Source of the DNA: JBGPTF01 sp041490445
GTDB taxonomy: Bacteria; Acidobacteriota; Terriglobia; Acidiferrales; UBA7541
Reading direction: 5' to 3'
Length of the DNA stretch: 64,000 nucleotides
NCBI GenBank assembly: GCA_041490445.1
Contig: JBGPTF010000003.1
Coordinates: forward strand, 186,001-250,000
Shown here: piece after piece, positions 26,538 to 35,350 of the stretch
Position numbering within the stretch: position 1 is the stretch's first letter
Layout: each line of letters opens with the position of its first letter
Made by a program: the position numbers and the translations under genes
The notes under the pieces: generated by a model
The model's database searches: none
The model's input: the letters and a program-made list of their open reading frames with translations, nothing else
Told to the model about the DNA's origin: nothing

Positions 26538-27503
26538 ATGCCAATTTTCTGGGCTGTACTGAGCTTTCTTGCCGTGGGCCTGCTGGTCGCCGGCGCACTC
26601 CTGTTTTCAGGGAGCGCTCCGCCGTCAGAAGTGGCCCACCGCCTGCAGGCCCTCGCGCGATCGGAAATTCACGCGGACGCGCCAGCGGATGTGCAAATCA
26701 CTCGTGACGAATCGCTCAGCACCGTGCCCGCACTCCACCGCATGATGAAGCGCTGGTCCTGGTCCAAGCGTCTGAATCGTCTCCTGTCCCAAGCCGGCCT
26801 CCAGATCAAGCCGGGCAAGCTGGTGCTGATCATGGGAGTGGCCGCTTTCGGCACCTATGTTGTGATGCATTCACTGTTCGACATGAGTTCATTCGCGGTT
26901 GCGATCGGTTTAGGTGCGGGCTCCGTCCCGCTACTGGTCGTGCTTGCCGCACGGCAGAAGCGCCTCCGCGCTTTCGAACGAAACTTTCCCGAAGCAATCG
27001 ACCTTCTCGGCCGCGCTGTGCGGGCCGGGCACGCGTTCACGACGGGAATAGAGATGATCTCGCAGGAATCGCAAGAACCAATTGCAAGCGAATTTCGCAC
27101 GATGTTTGAGGAACACAATCTTGGATTGCCGCTTCGAGAGGCGCTTTGGAACCTGGCCGATCGCGTTCCGCTAGTGGACATGCGCTTCTTCGTGAGTGCT
27201 CTGCTGATCCAAAAAGAAACTGGCGGCAACTTGGCGGAGATTCTGGACAACCTTGCGCACGTCATCCGAGAACGATTCAAGGTTCTCGGAGAAATTCGTG
27301 TGCGGACAGCCCAAGGGCGATTGACTGCTGTCATTCTGATCGCGTTGCCACCGTCACTGCTCGTGTTCTTGAATTCGGCGAGTCCAGAATACGTCCAGGT
27401 GTTGATCACTGACCCCTTGGGCGTTACGATGCTGACTGTGGCGGTCGCCATGCAGGTAATCGGATCGTTTCTCTTGTGGAGAGTCGTGAGCATCGCGGTG
27501 TGA
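26538..27503 (+). CDS. tadB: Tad inner-membrane platform protein TadB
   Basis: A 321-residue type II secretion F-domain protein. One N-terminal helix (AVLSFLAVGLLVAGALLFSG), two mid-protein helices, the conserved cytoplasmic F domain (FPEAIDLLGRAVRAGHAFTTGIEMIS, LPLREALWNLADRVP, FFVSALLIQKETGGNLAEILDNLA) and two C-terminal helices match TadB. It forms, with TadC, the inner-membrane platform contacted by the motor ATPase. The ATG at 26538 follows GAGGGTAGG; earlier in-frame Mets lie inside cpaF and would add unlikely sequence. Confidence 0.93.
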   Translation: MPIFWAVLSFLAVGLLVAGALLFSGSAPPSEVAHRLQALARSEIHADAPADVQITRDESLSTVPALHRMMKRWSWSKRLNRLLSQAGLQIKPGKLVLIMGVAAFGTYVVMHSLFDMSSFAVAIGLGAGSVPLLVVLAARQKRLRAFERNFPEAIDLLGRAVRAGHAFTTGIEMISQESQEPIASEFRTMFEEHNLGLPLREALWNLADRVPLVDMRFFVSALLIQKETGGNLAEILDNLAHVIRERFKVLGEIRVRTAQGRLTAVILIALPPSLLVFLNSASPEYVQVLITDPLGVTMLTVAVAMQVIGSFLLWRVVSIAV

Positions 27504-27525
27504 CGGGATCGACGGGAGATTCACA

Positions 27526-28446
27526 GTGAATTCGATTTGGACGACTTCGACGATTGTTTTCACAGCCACGATTGCCATCGTCGCGACATTGTTTGTGGCA
27601 TTCTTCCCGACAATGGGGAAGACGGGGGAGCGCCTGGAAAAGATCTTGCGACCCTTCACGAAGGAGGAGGTTCGCTTCCGCCGCCGCCAGCAGGATCGGT
27701 TGGAACGTACAATGATGGGATTGGGAAAGCTCCTTCCCGCCACAAGTAAAGAAATGACGCACACCCAGCGCCTGATGGTCCGTGCTGGTTACCGTAGCCA
27801 GGAATCTTTTTGGATCATGCGCAGCTTCAAGTTACTGCTCCCGGCTGGCTTGGTCATCTTGGTCTGGTTCACCGGGGCGTATACTGTCAACCCGTTCTTC
27901 GTCATCGGAATGGCCTTGCTCGTGGGTTTCCTGCTGCCGGAGTTCTGGCTGACGTGGCGAGTTAGGGTTCGCCAGCGAAGGATTTTGCTGGGATTGGCCG
28001 ACGCCCTCGACCTGCTGGTGATTTGCGTCGAAGCTGGACTGGGGCTCGATCAGTCACTCACACGCGTGGCGCAAGAGATTCATATCGCCCATCCCGGCCT
28101 CAGCGAGGAGTTGCAGCTCGTGAATCTGGAGATGCGCGTCGGCAAGAGCCGCAGCGAGGCTTTGCGAGGATTGGCCGTCCGTACCGGGGTGGAGGACATC
28201 AAAGGGCTCACCGCAATGTTGATTCAGACGGACCGCTTCGGCACGAATCTGGCGCAGGCTTTGCGGGTGCACTCGGAGAATCTTCGCGTGAAGCGTCGTC
28301 AGCGCGCGGAAGAAATCGCGGCGAGGGCCACCGTCAAAATGGTGCCCCCGCTGGTCTTTTTCATATTTCCAGCTCTTTTCGTGGTTCTCTTGGGCCCGGC
28401 AGTTCTGATCCTAATCCGCCAAGTTTTTCCGATTCTCGGGCGATAG
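27526..28446 (+). CDS. tadC: Tad inner-membrane platform protein TadC
   Basis: A 306-residue type II secretion F-domain protein, partner of TadB. The N-terminal helix, two helices around residues 97-135, the conserved block LGLADALDLLVICVEAGLGLDQSLTRVA, GVEDIKGLTAMLIQTDRFGTNLAQALR and the two C-terminal helices are typical for TadC. Starts at GTG 27526 with GGGAGA upstream. It is the last canonical Tad gene; a microprotein gene follows 55 bases later. Confidence 0.93.
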   Translation: MNSIWTTSTIVFTATIAIVATLFVAFFPTMGKTGERLEKILRPFTKEEVRFRRRQQDRLERTMMGLGKLLPATSKEMTHTQRLMVRAGYRSQESFWIMRSFKLLLPAGLVILVWFTGAYTVNPFFVIGMALLVGFLLPEFWLTWRVRVRQRRILLGLADALDLLVICVEAGLGLDQSLTRVAQEIHIAHPGLSEELQLVNLEMRVGKSRSEALRGLAVRTGVEDIKGLTAMLIQTDRFGTNLAQALRVHSENLRVKRRQRAEEIAARATVKMVPPLVFFIFPALFVVLLGPAVLILIRQVFPILGR

Positions 28447-28501
28447 AGAGCTGCAAAGAGGACGCCGTCAAGCAAGACAGAAAACAAAGGAGGAACCGAA
28501 C

Positions 28502-28597
28502 GTGAACGCAACAACAGTTCGAATCATCACTGGGATCCTGGCGGTCGTGGTTCTTCTTGTGATCCTGTGGCGCCGGAAAAAGCAGGCTTCACAATAA
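28502..28597 (+). CDS. 31-residue single-helix membrane microprotein
   Basis: A tiny open frame starting at GTG 28502, with AAAGGAGG as a strong ribosome site. The product is a short polar start, one hydrophobic helix (IITGILAVVVLLVILW) and a RRKKQASQ basic tail, i.e. a positive-inside anchor with its N terminus outside. The context (end of the Tad operon, before a DUF192 gene) and the good ribosome site argue that it is translated. It could be a regulatory or structural subunit of the pilus machine; no family is recognised. Confidence 0.65.
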   Translation: MNATTVRIITGILAVVVLLVILWRRKKQASQ

Positions 28598-28656
28598 CCG
28601 CTACGACAGCTCGGCGGAATCCGCTCCCCGCCGGATCGAAAGGCTGAGGAACGCTT

Positions 28657-29064
28657 GTGACAACTAACGGATCGCATGTTTACGTCTACAATAGAACGCG
28701 AGAGTCCTTCCTGGGGACTGAAGTCACGGTCGCGGATACTTTTGTCGGCCGCATTGTTGGACTGCTGGGCAAGACAAGGAATTGGCCGAGGCCTGGCCGG
28801 GGACTTTGGCTCGTTCCGTCGCACGGAGTGCACACGATCGGCATGATGTTTGCGATCGACCTTGTCTTTCTCGATCCGAACAACACCGTGGTCCATGTGG
28901 AGGAATTCGTTCGTCCCTTCCGCATTTCAGCTGTAAGCCTGCGTGCGAGAAGCGTGCTCGAATTCCCACCCCACACCATCTTTCGAACTGGCACTAAGGT
29001 TGGGGATCGACTGGAGATTCGGTCGGTGATGGAAACGGCTCAAGAGTTCAGCAAGGCTGGCTGA
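28657..29064 (+). CDS. DUF192 domain protein
   Basis: A 135-residue DUF192 protein. Conserved blocks are ADTFVGRIVGLLGK, GLWLVPSHGVHTIGMMFAIDLVFLD and a central beta-rich run. No signal peptide is present, so it should act in the cytoplasm. DUF192 has no assigned reaction but is frequently found near Tad or secretion genes. Starts at GTG 28657. A 6-bp GC hairpin (28612-28633) separates it from the microprotein. It probably ends the Tad transcript. Confidence 0.85.
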   Translation: MTTNGSHVYVYNRTRESFLGTEVTVADTFVGRIVGLLGKTRNWPRPGRGLWLVPSHGVHTIGMMFAIDLVFLDPNNTVVHVEEFVRPFRISAVSLRARSVLEFPPHTIFRTGTKVGDRLEIRSVMETAQEFSKAG

Positions 29065-29557
29065 ACCTCGGACATGCGGGCTCGCTTCGGTGATGAGAGT
29101 GTAGATTGAGTGCGGGCGTTTCTTGCATTGGCACGGCTTGAACCGCGAAGGTGTGCGTTAACTCTCGGGGTTGGTTCGGGGCTCGGTGGACAGGTCCCCT
29201 GACAGGCAAAGAAGCTGGATTACCTTCCTGCGGCCCCGCGGGCAACTCATCATTACGATTCTCCTGATGCCGCATCGGCATCCCAATTGCCAATCAATGT
29301 TCTGCTGTAGAGTACTCTGTGTCTGCCTCCCTTTGAACACCAGGATCCCATTGCCTCAATCACCTTGCCAATCTGAGACTTTGCTTTCCCGCTGGCCGCC
29401 CACGGTCTCCTTCGATTTGCCGGATACGACACCTGTTCAAAATTGGGCAGAGTCCGTTTTCTTACCGGCCTACGGTGAGTAGGAAAGGGTCGACCTTCGA
29501 GCCGCTCCTCCGGATATCTATGGACGGCTTCGGTGGTCGATGTGGAGGGGGGCTTCC
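29065..29557. other. Intergenic region before GGDEF gene
   Basis: About 490 bases without a supported gene. I looked for a c-di-GMP riboswitch and for a sigma-54 site. TTGGCACGGCTTG near 29127 resembles the -24 half, but the -12 GC is missing at the right distance. Nothing else stands out. Confidence 0.4.
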
Positions 29558-30958
29558 ATGTCAAACCTGGCTCAGAACGATTTGCAGCCTGATCTGGCGA
29601 TCTTCCGGACGGAAGGCACGGGTTCTCACAGACGCCGCTCCATCCGCGTCCTATTCGTTCACCACGATGCAGAGGTAGTAGACAACTGCCAGCAAGAGCT
29701 GAAGAAAGCGCGATTCATTGTCAGCGCTGATGTCGTCTTAACCTTAGCGCAGTGCACAGAACAGCTCCGCTCCCACTCTTATGATGTGGTTGTGGCCGAG
29801 TACCCAAGCCCGAGTTGGAAAGGATCCCAGGCTTTGCAACTCCTGCATCAGACTGTGCGGGAGATTCCGCTTCTCTTTGTGACCACCGGCCCGGGAAGTG
29901 AATCCATCGCGGAACTAACCGCTCATGGTGCGTTCGATTACGTTGAACGAGAGCATATCGCTCAATTACCCATGGCCGTTCGCCGAGCCCTGAACGAAAA
30001 AAAACTGCGCGCGGAGCTGGAAGATGCTGAAAAGGCCTTGCGGCATTCGCAATCGCTGTATCGCGCGCTGGTGGACAATCCCGCTTACGGAATATGTCGG
30101 TGCGATGCGGAAGGAAAGTTTCTCGACGTCAACCTGGCTTTCTTGATGATGCTTGGCTACGAAAGCAAAGTTGAACTACTGGCGGCGAATCGTGTGTCCG
30201 AAATCGTCCTTGATCTTGGTCACAGAGCGCCATTGGCCGGATGCTCCCCTCAGTCGGTGAGAATCGAGCCGGTCGAAATAGAGTGGAAACGGAAAAACGG
30301 CACGACTCTGAAAGTCAGGCTCAGCGGCCGCGGCGTCTTCGACGAGCATGGAGGTTTTGATGGCTATGAAATCATCGCCGTTGATGTCACAGAACAGCGG
30401 ATGCTTGAGGATCAACTGCGCCATCAGGCATTCAGCGATTCGCTGACCGGCTTGGCCAATCATCGCCGTCTTCTCGACGTATTGCAGGCGGAGATCTGCC
30501 GAACCAAGCGTACCGGGCGGGAATTCTCTCTTCTATTGCTGGACCTCGATGGATTGAAAGTGATCAACGATCGATTTGGTCATCTGGCGGGAAACCGGGC
30601 GCTGTGCCGGCTGGCGCAGATCCTGGCTGACTGCTGCCGGTCCATAGATACCGCAGCGCGGCAAGGCGGGGACGAGTTTGCTCTGGTCCTGCCGGAGACA
30701 GGCATGGCCGCCGCCACCTTGGTAACACGGCGGATTTGCGATCTTCTTGCGAAAGATGCCGAAGAGCCGACCCTTTCCGTCAGCGTAGGAGTTGCCAGTT
30801 ATCCGAAGGATGCCGATGCCATCGGAACCCTTCTATTCGCAGCGGACAGGGTCCTATATGCGATGAAAGACAAGCAGCCAAGAGCCGCTCGGGCCGCTCA
30901 CGCCTCTGATTCGCTCCTAACAGATTCGAATCCCGAGTCTTGTCGAAATCGGAAATGA
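29558..30958 (+). CDS. Diguanylate cyclase with pseudo-receiver and PAS domain
   Basis: A 466-residue protein with receiver-like, PAS and GGDEF domains in order. In the receiver (~residues 25-150) the phospho-Asp position reads VVVAEY, so Glu replaces Asp, a possible constitutively 'on' mimic. A PAS domain (~170-290) has NPAYGICRCDAEGKFLDVN. The GGDEF domain has DSLTGLANHRRLLD and GGDEF at about 370-374, with RSID five residues upstream, an intact inhibitory c-di-GMP site. It should make c-di-GMP and be feedback-inhibited. ATG 29558 has GGAGGGGG upstream. Near the Tad genes and the PilZ gene, so a local c-di-GMP circuit is plausible. Confidence 0.9.
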   Translation: MSNLAQNDLQPDLAIFRTEGTGSHRRRSIRVLFVHHDAEVVDNCQQELKKARFIVSADVVLTLAQCTEQLRSHSYDVVVAEYPSPSWKGSQALQLLHQTVREIPLLFVTTGPGSESIAELTAHGAFDYVEREHIAQLPMAVRRALNEKKLRAELEDAEKALRHSQSLYRALVDNPAYGICRCDAEGKFLDVNLAFLMMLGYESKVELLAANRVSEIVLDLGHRAPLAGCSPQSVRIEPVEIEWKRKNGTTLKVRLSGRGVFDEHGGFDGYEIIAVDVTEQRMLEDQLRHQAFSDSLTGLANHRRLLDVLQAEICRTKRTGREFSLLLLDLDGLKVINDRFGHLAGNRALCRLAQILADCCRSIDTAARQGGDEFALVLPETGMAAATLVTRRICDLLAKDAEEPTLSVSVGVASYPKDADAIGTLLFAADRVLYAMKDKQPRAARAAHASDSLLTDSNPESCRNRK

Positions 30959-30990
30959 TATGAACACGACCTGAAAAGAGGAAAGTCCAC

Positions 30991-31009
30991 GGGGATGAAT
31001 CTCATCCCC
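30991..31009. terminator. Bidirectional hairpin between convergent genes
   Basis: GGGGATGA (30991-30998) and TCATCCCC (31002-31009) form a perfect 8-bp stem with a 3-nt loop, located between the convergent GGDEF and Crp-like genes. No long T-run follows on either side, so termination efficiency is uncertain. Confidence 0.55.
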
Positions 31010-31035
31010 ACTCGCGCGAGATGTGGCGGCTCGAG

Positions 31036-31728
31036 TCAGTCGTGGAGCACGACGCTCAAGAGAGAGGTGTTAATCTGAAGATCGCCGTTGTACTTGATGA
31101 AACCCAGGGTCCTGAACTTGTTCATGAAAAAATTGACCCGCGAGCGCGTTGTGCCGATCATCCCCGCCAGCATTTCTTGCGATACTTTGGGGAGTACTCC
31201 GTGGGGCTGGTCTTCCTTGCCGTAACGGGCCAGCAACAGAAGTGCCCGAGCCAGGCGTTTCTCGCTGGAGTTAAAAAGCTGATCGATGAGATCCTCCTCG
31301 ATCCGGATGTTCCGGGTCAGCATATGAGAGATGAAGAGGTCAGAGAGCGCAGGTTCGGTGCGGAGCACGCGCATCATCTCGCTTTTTTCAATGAGTAGTA
31401 TTGACGTGGGGACAATCGCGGTGGCCGTCCCCATGCAAATAGGCTGACCTGCCAGGCATCCCTCACCAAAAAACTCGCCCGGTCCTAGAATCGCCACGAC
31501 CGCCTCTTTGCCGGCCTCATTGATAACGGTGAGTTTTACACCGCCTTCTTGGATGTATTTCACACCCTTGGCGGGATCACCTTGAGAGTAGATCTTCTCT
31601 GATCTCCGAAACTTTACAATTTTTCGTGCCACGCCGGCCGAATCGAGAAAAGCTTGTACGTTGAATGCGCCCTTCTTGGTGGACATACTCTTGGATTGTT
31701 TGTTGCGGGAACTGATAGCCGCTTCCAT
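31036..31728 (-). CDS. Crp/Fnr family regulator, copy 1
   Basis: A 230-residue Crp/Fnr-type regulator with a cyclic-nucleotide-binding beta-barrel (IYSQGDPAKGVKYIQEGGVKL, GEFFGEGCLAG) and a winged HTH with recognition region GTTRSRVNFFMNKFR. The FNR-type N-terminal cysteine cluster is absent, so it is not a classical oxygen sensor; the effector is unknown. Strong GGAGGGG ribosome site before the ATG. It is about two-thirds identical by eye to the product of 46176-46847, and the recognition helices are identical, so both should bind the same operator. One candidate operator copy lies upstream at 32044-32059. Confidence 0.92.
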   Translation of the reverse strand: MEAAISSRNKQSKSMSTKKGAFNVQAFLDSAGVARKIVKFRRSEKIYSQGDPAKGVKYIQEGGVKLTVINEAGKEAVVAILGPGEFFGEGCLAGQPICMGTATAIVPTSILLIEKSEMMRVLRTEPALSDLFISHMLTRNIRIEEDLIDQLFNSSEKRLARALLLLARYGKEDQPHGVLPKVSQEMLAGMIGTTRSRVNFFMNKFRTLGFIKYNGDLQINTSLLSVVLHD

Positions 31729-32325
31729 AATCCCCTCCTTAAGAAATAATCTAGCAAAATGATAAAAATCGAGTCAAGAGTTTTTTGGAATGCACTCCCA
31801 GCAGATTCGCCACATTCAACTAGACTTGGACCTCTTCGGGGCCGTCTCCAGTCCCGCGTGGAACGCTCCGTAGCTCTCGTTCGCGATAGGACTAACGGAA
31901 TCCGGATCGCTCAGATGAGCAGGCCGGACTTTCGTGTGTTTGGGAGAAGCTCGCAAGTACCTCGAGCAGGCGAAAGAAGGAATTCCAGCGATCCGTTCAT
32001 CAATCTTGTAACGAACGACCGCAGCACAAATAAACTGTGGAAATGTATACAAGTGAACAGACGTGAGCCTTGACAAGGCCTAGGATCGGCTTGCAGTAAA
32101 AGGACTGTTTTGTTGGCCAGTCCGTCCCCGGAGCTTGATCCCCACGGCACCCACAGGCGCTGAGGGCATCGAAGAACGCGTTCATCGCACGCATGTCTGG
32201 GTAGATGGCTTCGCCCTTCGTTGAGTTAAAGCGGTTCATCAGGTTGTCCACACCAGACACTGCATGGAGCAATTCGGGGGCTAGGCTAGGGGGTCTCGCA
32301 GCACAGACAGAAAGGAAAAAAGACT
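31729..32325. other. Intergenic region with one palindromic operator
   Basis: About 600 bases between the divergent Crp-like gene and the Thivi_2564-type gene. It carries one copy of the repeated 16-bp palindrome (32044-32059). A minus-strand open frame at 32000-32272 has somewhat protein-like composition (GVDNLMNRFNSTKGEAIYP) and may be decayed coding sequence; I do not call it a gene. Confidence 0.5.
32044..32059 (+). promoter_or_regulatory. Palindromic operator-like site, copy 1
   Basis: TGTATACAAGTGAACA. The right half GTGAACA is identical to the best copy at 38283 and is followed by GAC. The TGT-N10-ACA layout is typical of Crp/Fnr operators. It lies between copy 1 of the Crp-like regulator and the small membrane protein gene at 32326. 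Confidence 0.5.
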
Positions 32326-32517
32326 ATGCCTCTCATTCAAATTCTATTGACCCTGATCGTCGTGGGCGTCCTCCTGTGGTTGGTGAATCGTTTCATCCCC
32401 ATGGCAGGCAGTATCAAGTCGATCTTGAACGCAGTCGTGGTCATTGTCGTGGTGTTGTGGCTCCTGAATGTATTTGGACTGTTTCATTCCCTCTCGCGTA
32501 TCCACGTTGGTCGATAG
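32326..32517 (+). CDS. Thivi_2564-type small membrane protein
   Basis: A 63-residue protein of two hydrophobic helices joined by NRFIPMAGSIKSILN. This pattern is that of the Thivi_2564 family of small membrane proteins found widely in environmental bacteria, of unknown function and often linked with envelope stress. Ribosome site AGAAAGGA precedes the ATG. It is one of several tiny membrane proteins in this region (see 35351, 41036, 41206, 47091). Confidence 0.8.
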   Translation: MPLIQILLTLIVVGVLLWLVNRFIPMAGSIKSILNAVVVIVVVLWLLNVFGLFHSLSRIHVGR

Positions 32518-32605
32518 ACGAACTGACGATGGACACGAGAGGAAAAGGGGCAATCGCGCCGCATCGCGCTAGGTGACGGTCAGTTCTGGCCGGAGGGAGG
32601 TAGAA

Positions 32606-34357
32606 ATGGACAAGAAAAATCTAAAAGGTAGCGGAACCGCCCGGGTTGGGCTGATCGGACAAAGCCTGCAACGGACGTTTGCACCGGTGGCGGCGTTGTT
32701 TCTTCTTCTGGTCGCGGTGGCGTGGGCCGACAGTCGCACGCAGCTGAAGCCCGGGTGGAACATGTTCTCACCCCAGCAGGACGCCGAGTTGGGCCAGCAA
32801 GCGTCCAAGGACGCCGAGCGGCAATTGAACATGATGAATAACTCGCGAGTGGACAACTATCTGAACAACCTGGGCCACCGGCTTTCGGCACACGCGCCTG
32901 GCTACCAGTTCCAATACACATATAAGGGCGTGAACGACCGGGCGATCAATGCTTTCGCACTGCCAGGCGGCCATATCTACATCAATCGCGGGACGATTGA
33001 AGCCGCTGACGATGAAGCGCAACTAGCCGGCGTAATGGCGCACGAAACCTCTCACGTGGCGCTGCGCCACGGCACAAACCAGGCCAGCAAGGCCTCCGCC
33101 GCGCAGATCCCGCTGGGGATCCTGGGCGCCCTGCTGGGCAGCAATTCCACAGGTGCGGCCCTGGCACAGCTCGGCGCGGGCTTCACCCTAAATTCCATCC
33201 TGCTGAAGTATTCGCGTACCGATGAAAGCCAGGCCGATATCATGGGCACGCAAATCTTGTACGATTCCAGCTACGATCCGCGCGGCATGGGTCAATTTCT
33301 CGAGAAGATTCAGGCATTGGATCAAGGCGGACATCAAGTTGCGTTCTTCAGCGACCATCCAAGCCCGGACCGCCGCGTGGAGCGCGTGGCCGAGGAAGTG
33401 GACAAGCTCGGCGGGGCGCGAAGCGGGTCCAAGACGAATTCCAGAGAGTTCGACGATATCAAGCGCTACATCCAGTCCATGCCTGCGCCACCTTCTCAGG
33501 GCCGGCAGTTGCAGGGCGGTGACAATCGCGGGCAGGGCAACGCACCTAGACTACAGATACTGAGCGCGAGCTATGGCGCCCGAGATAGATTCGCCGATGT
33601 CCGCGAGCTGCTACAGTCTCGCGTGCAAAACGATCGGTTGGACTTGAAGGTGACCAACGATTCGATGGGCGGCGACCCCCTCCGCGACGCATCGAAGACT
33701 CTTCGAATCAACTACCAATGGGCTGGCAGAACCTACGAGGTAGTTGCACGGGAGAATCAGCGGGTTTCCATTCCCACCCAACAACAGCTAAGTGAAATCG
33801 GCGCACAGAACGGCACGCAACCCGACTGGCCGTCAGGCCGTTTTAAGTCTTTTCAGAACTCCATTTTGTATATCAACTACCCCGACAACTGGCAGGTTTA
33901 CGGGCAGGGCGACGCCGCTTCCATCGCGCCCCGCGGTGGGCTCGTGAGCGACGGCAAGGGCAATCAGGCCCTGGCTTACGGCGTCATCGTGAACATCTAC
34001 CAGCCGCACATCGATGCCTACGGACAGCAATTGCAGGGTCGCGACTACGGGCAGGGATCTGCGACGGCTCTAGAACAAGCCACTGATCAACTCGTCGCCG
34101 AGTTCCGCCAGTCGAATCGGAACATGCGCGTGATCCGCTTCCACGAGGGCATCCGCGTGGACGGCGAAAACGCCCTTTCCACCTATCTCTCGAACGATTC
34201 GCCCATCGCGGCCGGAGGGCGCGAGACCGACTGGCTGATCACGCTGCAGCGCCCCGACGGCCTGGTGTTCATCGTGTTCACCGCCCCGGAGGGCGATTTC
34301 CAGAGCTACGAGAGCACGTTCCAACAGATGCTGCGTTCCGTGCGGATCAACCGGTAA
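32606..34357 (+). CDS. M48 family metalloprotease
   Basis: A 583-residue exported zinc protease. A signal sequence (~residues 20-42) is followed by an M48 domain with AHETSHVALRHG, giving the HExxH site at residues 146-150, and the downstream zinc ligand region SRTDESQADIMG, where the Glu is expected to complete the site. The last ~300 residues are a separate domain rich in Gln and Gly (GRQLQGGDNRGQGNAP linker) with a fold not recognised. BepA-like M48 enzymes act in periplasmic quality control of outer-membrane proteins; a similar role is inferred. ATG at 32606 has GGAGGGAGG upstream. Confidence 0.9.
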   Translation: MDKKNLKGSGTARVGLIGQSLQRTFAPVAALFLLLVAVAWADSRTQLKPGWNMFSPQQDAELGQQASKDAERQLNMMNNSRVDNYLNNLGHRLSAHAPGYQFQYTYKGVNDRAINAFALPGGHIYINRGTIEAADDEAQLAGVMAHETSHVALRHGTNQASKASAAQIPLGILGALLGSNSTGAALAQLGAGFTLNSILLKYSRTDESQADIMGTQILYDSSYDPRGMGQFLEKIQALDQGGHQVAFFSDHPSPDRRVERVAEEVDKLGGARSGSKTNSREFDDIKRYIQSMPAPPSQGRQLQGGDNRGQGNAPRLQILSASYGARDRFADVRELLQSRVQNDRLDLKVTNDSMGGDPLRDASKTLRINYQWAGRTYEVVARENQRVSIPTQQQLSEIGAQNGTQPDWPSGRFKSFQNSILYINYPDNWQVYGQGDAASIAPRGGLVSDGKGNQALAYGVIVNIYQPHIDAYGQQLQGRDYGQGSATALEQATDQLVAEFRQSNRNMRVIRFHEGIRVDGENALSTYLSNDSPIAAGGRETDWLITLQRPDGLVFIVFTAPEGDFQSYESTFQQMLRSVRINR

Positions 34358-34422
34358 GCTCCGCGCCGAAAAGGAAACAATTCGGCCCTACGACTTAAAG
34401 GAAAATGAAAAGGAGATTGGCC

Positions 34423-35217
34423 GTGAAGAGATACTTTACGCTGAGTGCCTTGATCTTGTTTGTTTTGATGCTGCCGGGCACAGCTGTGAGCGACACATTG
34501 GTCTTGCAAAACGGAACTCGCATTTCCGGGGTTTTGGTGGGGAGAACGGCCGGCACGATTACGTTTAAGAACTCACGTGGTATCGTGCATCGCTACAAGG
34601 CTTCGCAGGTTCAGAGCGTCGAAATCACAGCGGCGCGTCAGACCAGCAATAACGCTCCCAGAAACTATGGCGCTTCGAACAACGATAACCAGCCGGAATT
34701 ACTTCCCGCCGGAACCCAACTTGTGATCCTCACCAATGAAGCAATCGATTCGAAGACAGCCGCCTCAAATCAACTTTATTCCGCACAGGTGGACCAGGAC
34801 GTCATCGACAGTTCTAATGAACTGATCGTCCCAAAGGGCTCCCCGGCTCAACTCATCATTCGAACCGTGTCTTCTGGTGGTGTTACGGGCAGCTCCGAGA
34901 TCACGCTGGACATTCAGTCGATCACCGTCAATGGGCGGCGCTATAACGTCACCACCACGGACCTGAAGCAAAAAGGCAGGAGTGGACTTGGCGCGAACAA
35001 GCGCACGGCTGAGATGGTCGGGGGCGGAGCCGTAATAGGCACAATCATTGGTGCGATCGTTGGACACGGAAAGGGCGCGGCCATCGGAGCTGCCGTCGGC
35101 GCCGCCGGCGGTGCGGGAGCCCAGGTGCTCACCAAGGGCAAGCAAGTGATCATTCCCGCGGAAACGGTCCTCAAATTCAGTGTGAATCAGGCCGTTACTC
35201 TCGCACCTGAACGCTAG
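34423..35217 (+). CDS. Exported glycine-zipper protein
   Basis: A 264-residue protein with a signal peptide (YFTLSALILFVLMLPGTAVS), a small beta domain (TLVLQNGTRISGVLVGRTAGTITFKN), a middle region of exported character, and near the C terminus a glycine zipper (GGGAVIGTIIGAIVGHGKGAAIGAAVGAAGG written in parts: GGGAVIGTIIGAIVG, then GKGAAIGAAVGAAGG). Glycine zippers insert into or line membranes, as in SlyB- or YMGG-type envelope proteins. GTG at 34423 is chosen because AAGGAG stands 8 bases before it. Envelope-stress context with the M48 protease gene. Confidence 0.75.
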   Translation: MKRYFTLSALILFVLMLPGTAVSDTLVLQNGTRISGVLVGRTAGTITFKNSRGIVHRYKASQVQSVEITAARQTSNNAPRNYGASNNDNQPELLPAGTQLVILTNEAIDSKTAASNQLYSAQVDQDVIDSSNELIVPKGSPAQLIIRTVSSGGVTGSSEITLDIQSITVNGRRYNVTTTDLKQKGRSGLGANKRTAEMVGGGAVIGTIIGAIVGHGKGAAIGAAVGAAGGAGAQVLTKGKQVIIPAETVLKFSVNQAVTLAPER

Positions 35218-35275
35218 GATGCGCATATGCGAAAGTAACGTCAGACATTCATGAAATCTCTCGGCTTGAGGTCTC

Positions 35276-35293
35276 GAGCCTAGGTCTGGGCTC
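35276..35293 (+). terminator. Hairpin after glycine-zipper gene
   Basis: GAGCCTAG (35276-35283) pairs with CTGGGCTC (35286-35293) over 8 positions with one G-U pair and a 2-nt loop. Located 59 bases after the gene end; no T-run. Confidence 0.4.
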
Positions 35294-35350
35294 ACAGGGG
35301 AAGATTCGAGGTAACACCCTTGGCTGAATTCACTAAGGAAGGAGCAAACA

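Noticed and set aside
29120..29145. TTGGCACGGCTTG as a sigma-54 promoter for the GGDEF gene
   Set aside because: The -24 half fits but GC is absent at the required distance.
29065..29557. Possible c-di-GMP riboswitch before the GGDEF gene
   Set aside because: A short GGCAAAG is present, but the rest of the conserved core and paired stems could not be found.
32000..32272. Minus-strand open frame of 90 residues with some protein-like sequence
   Set aside because: No ribosome site, contains the palindromic site, and the C-terminal part has poor composition; at best decayed coding DNA.
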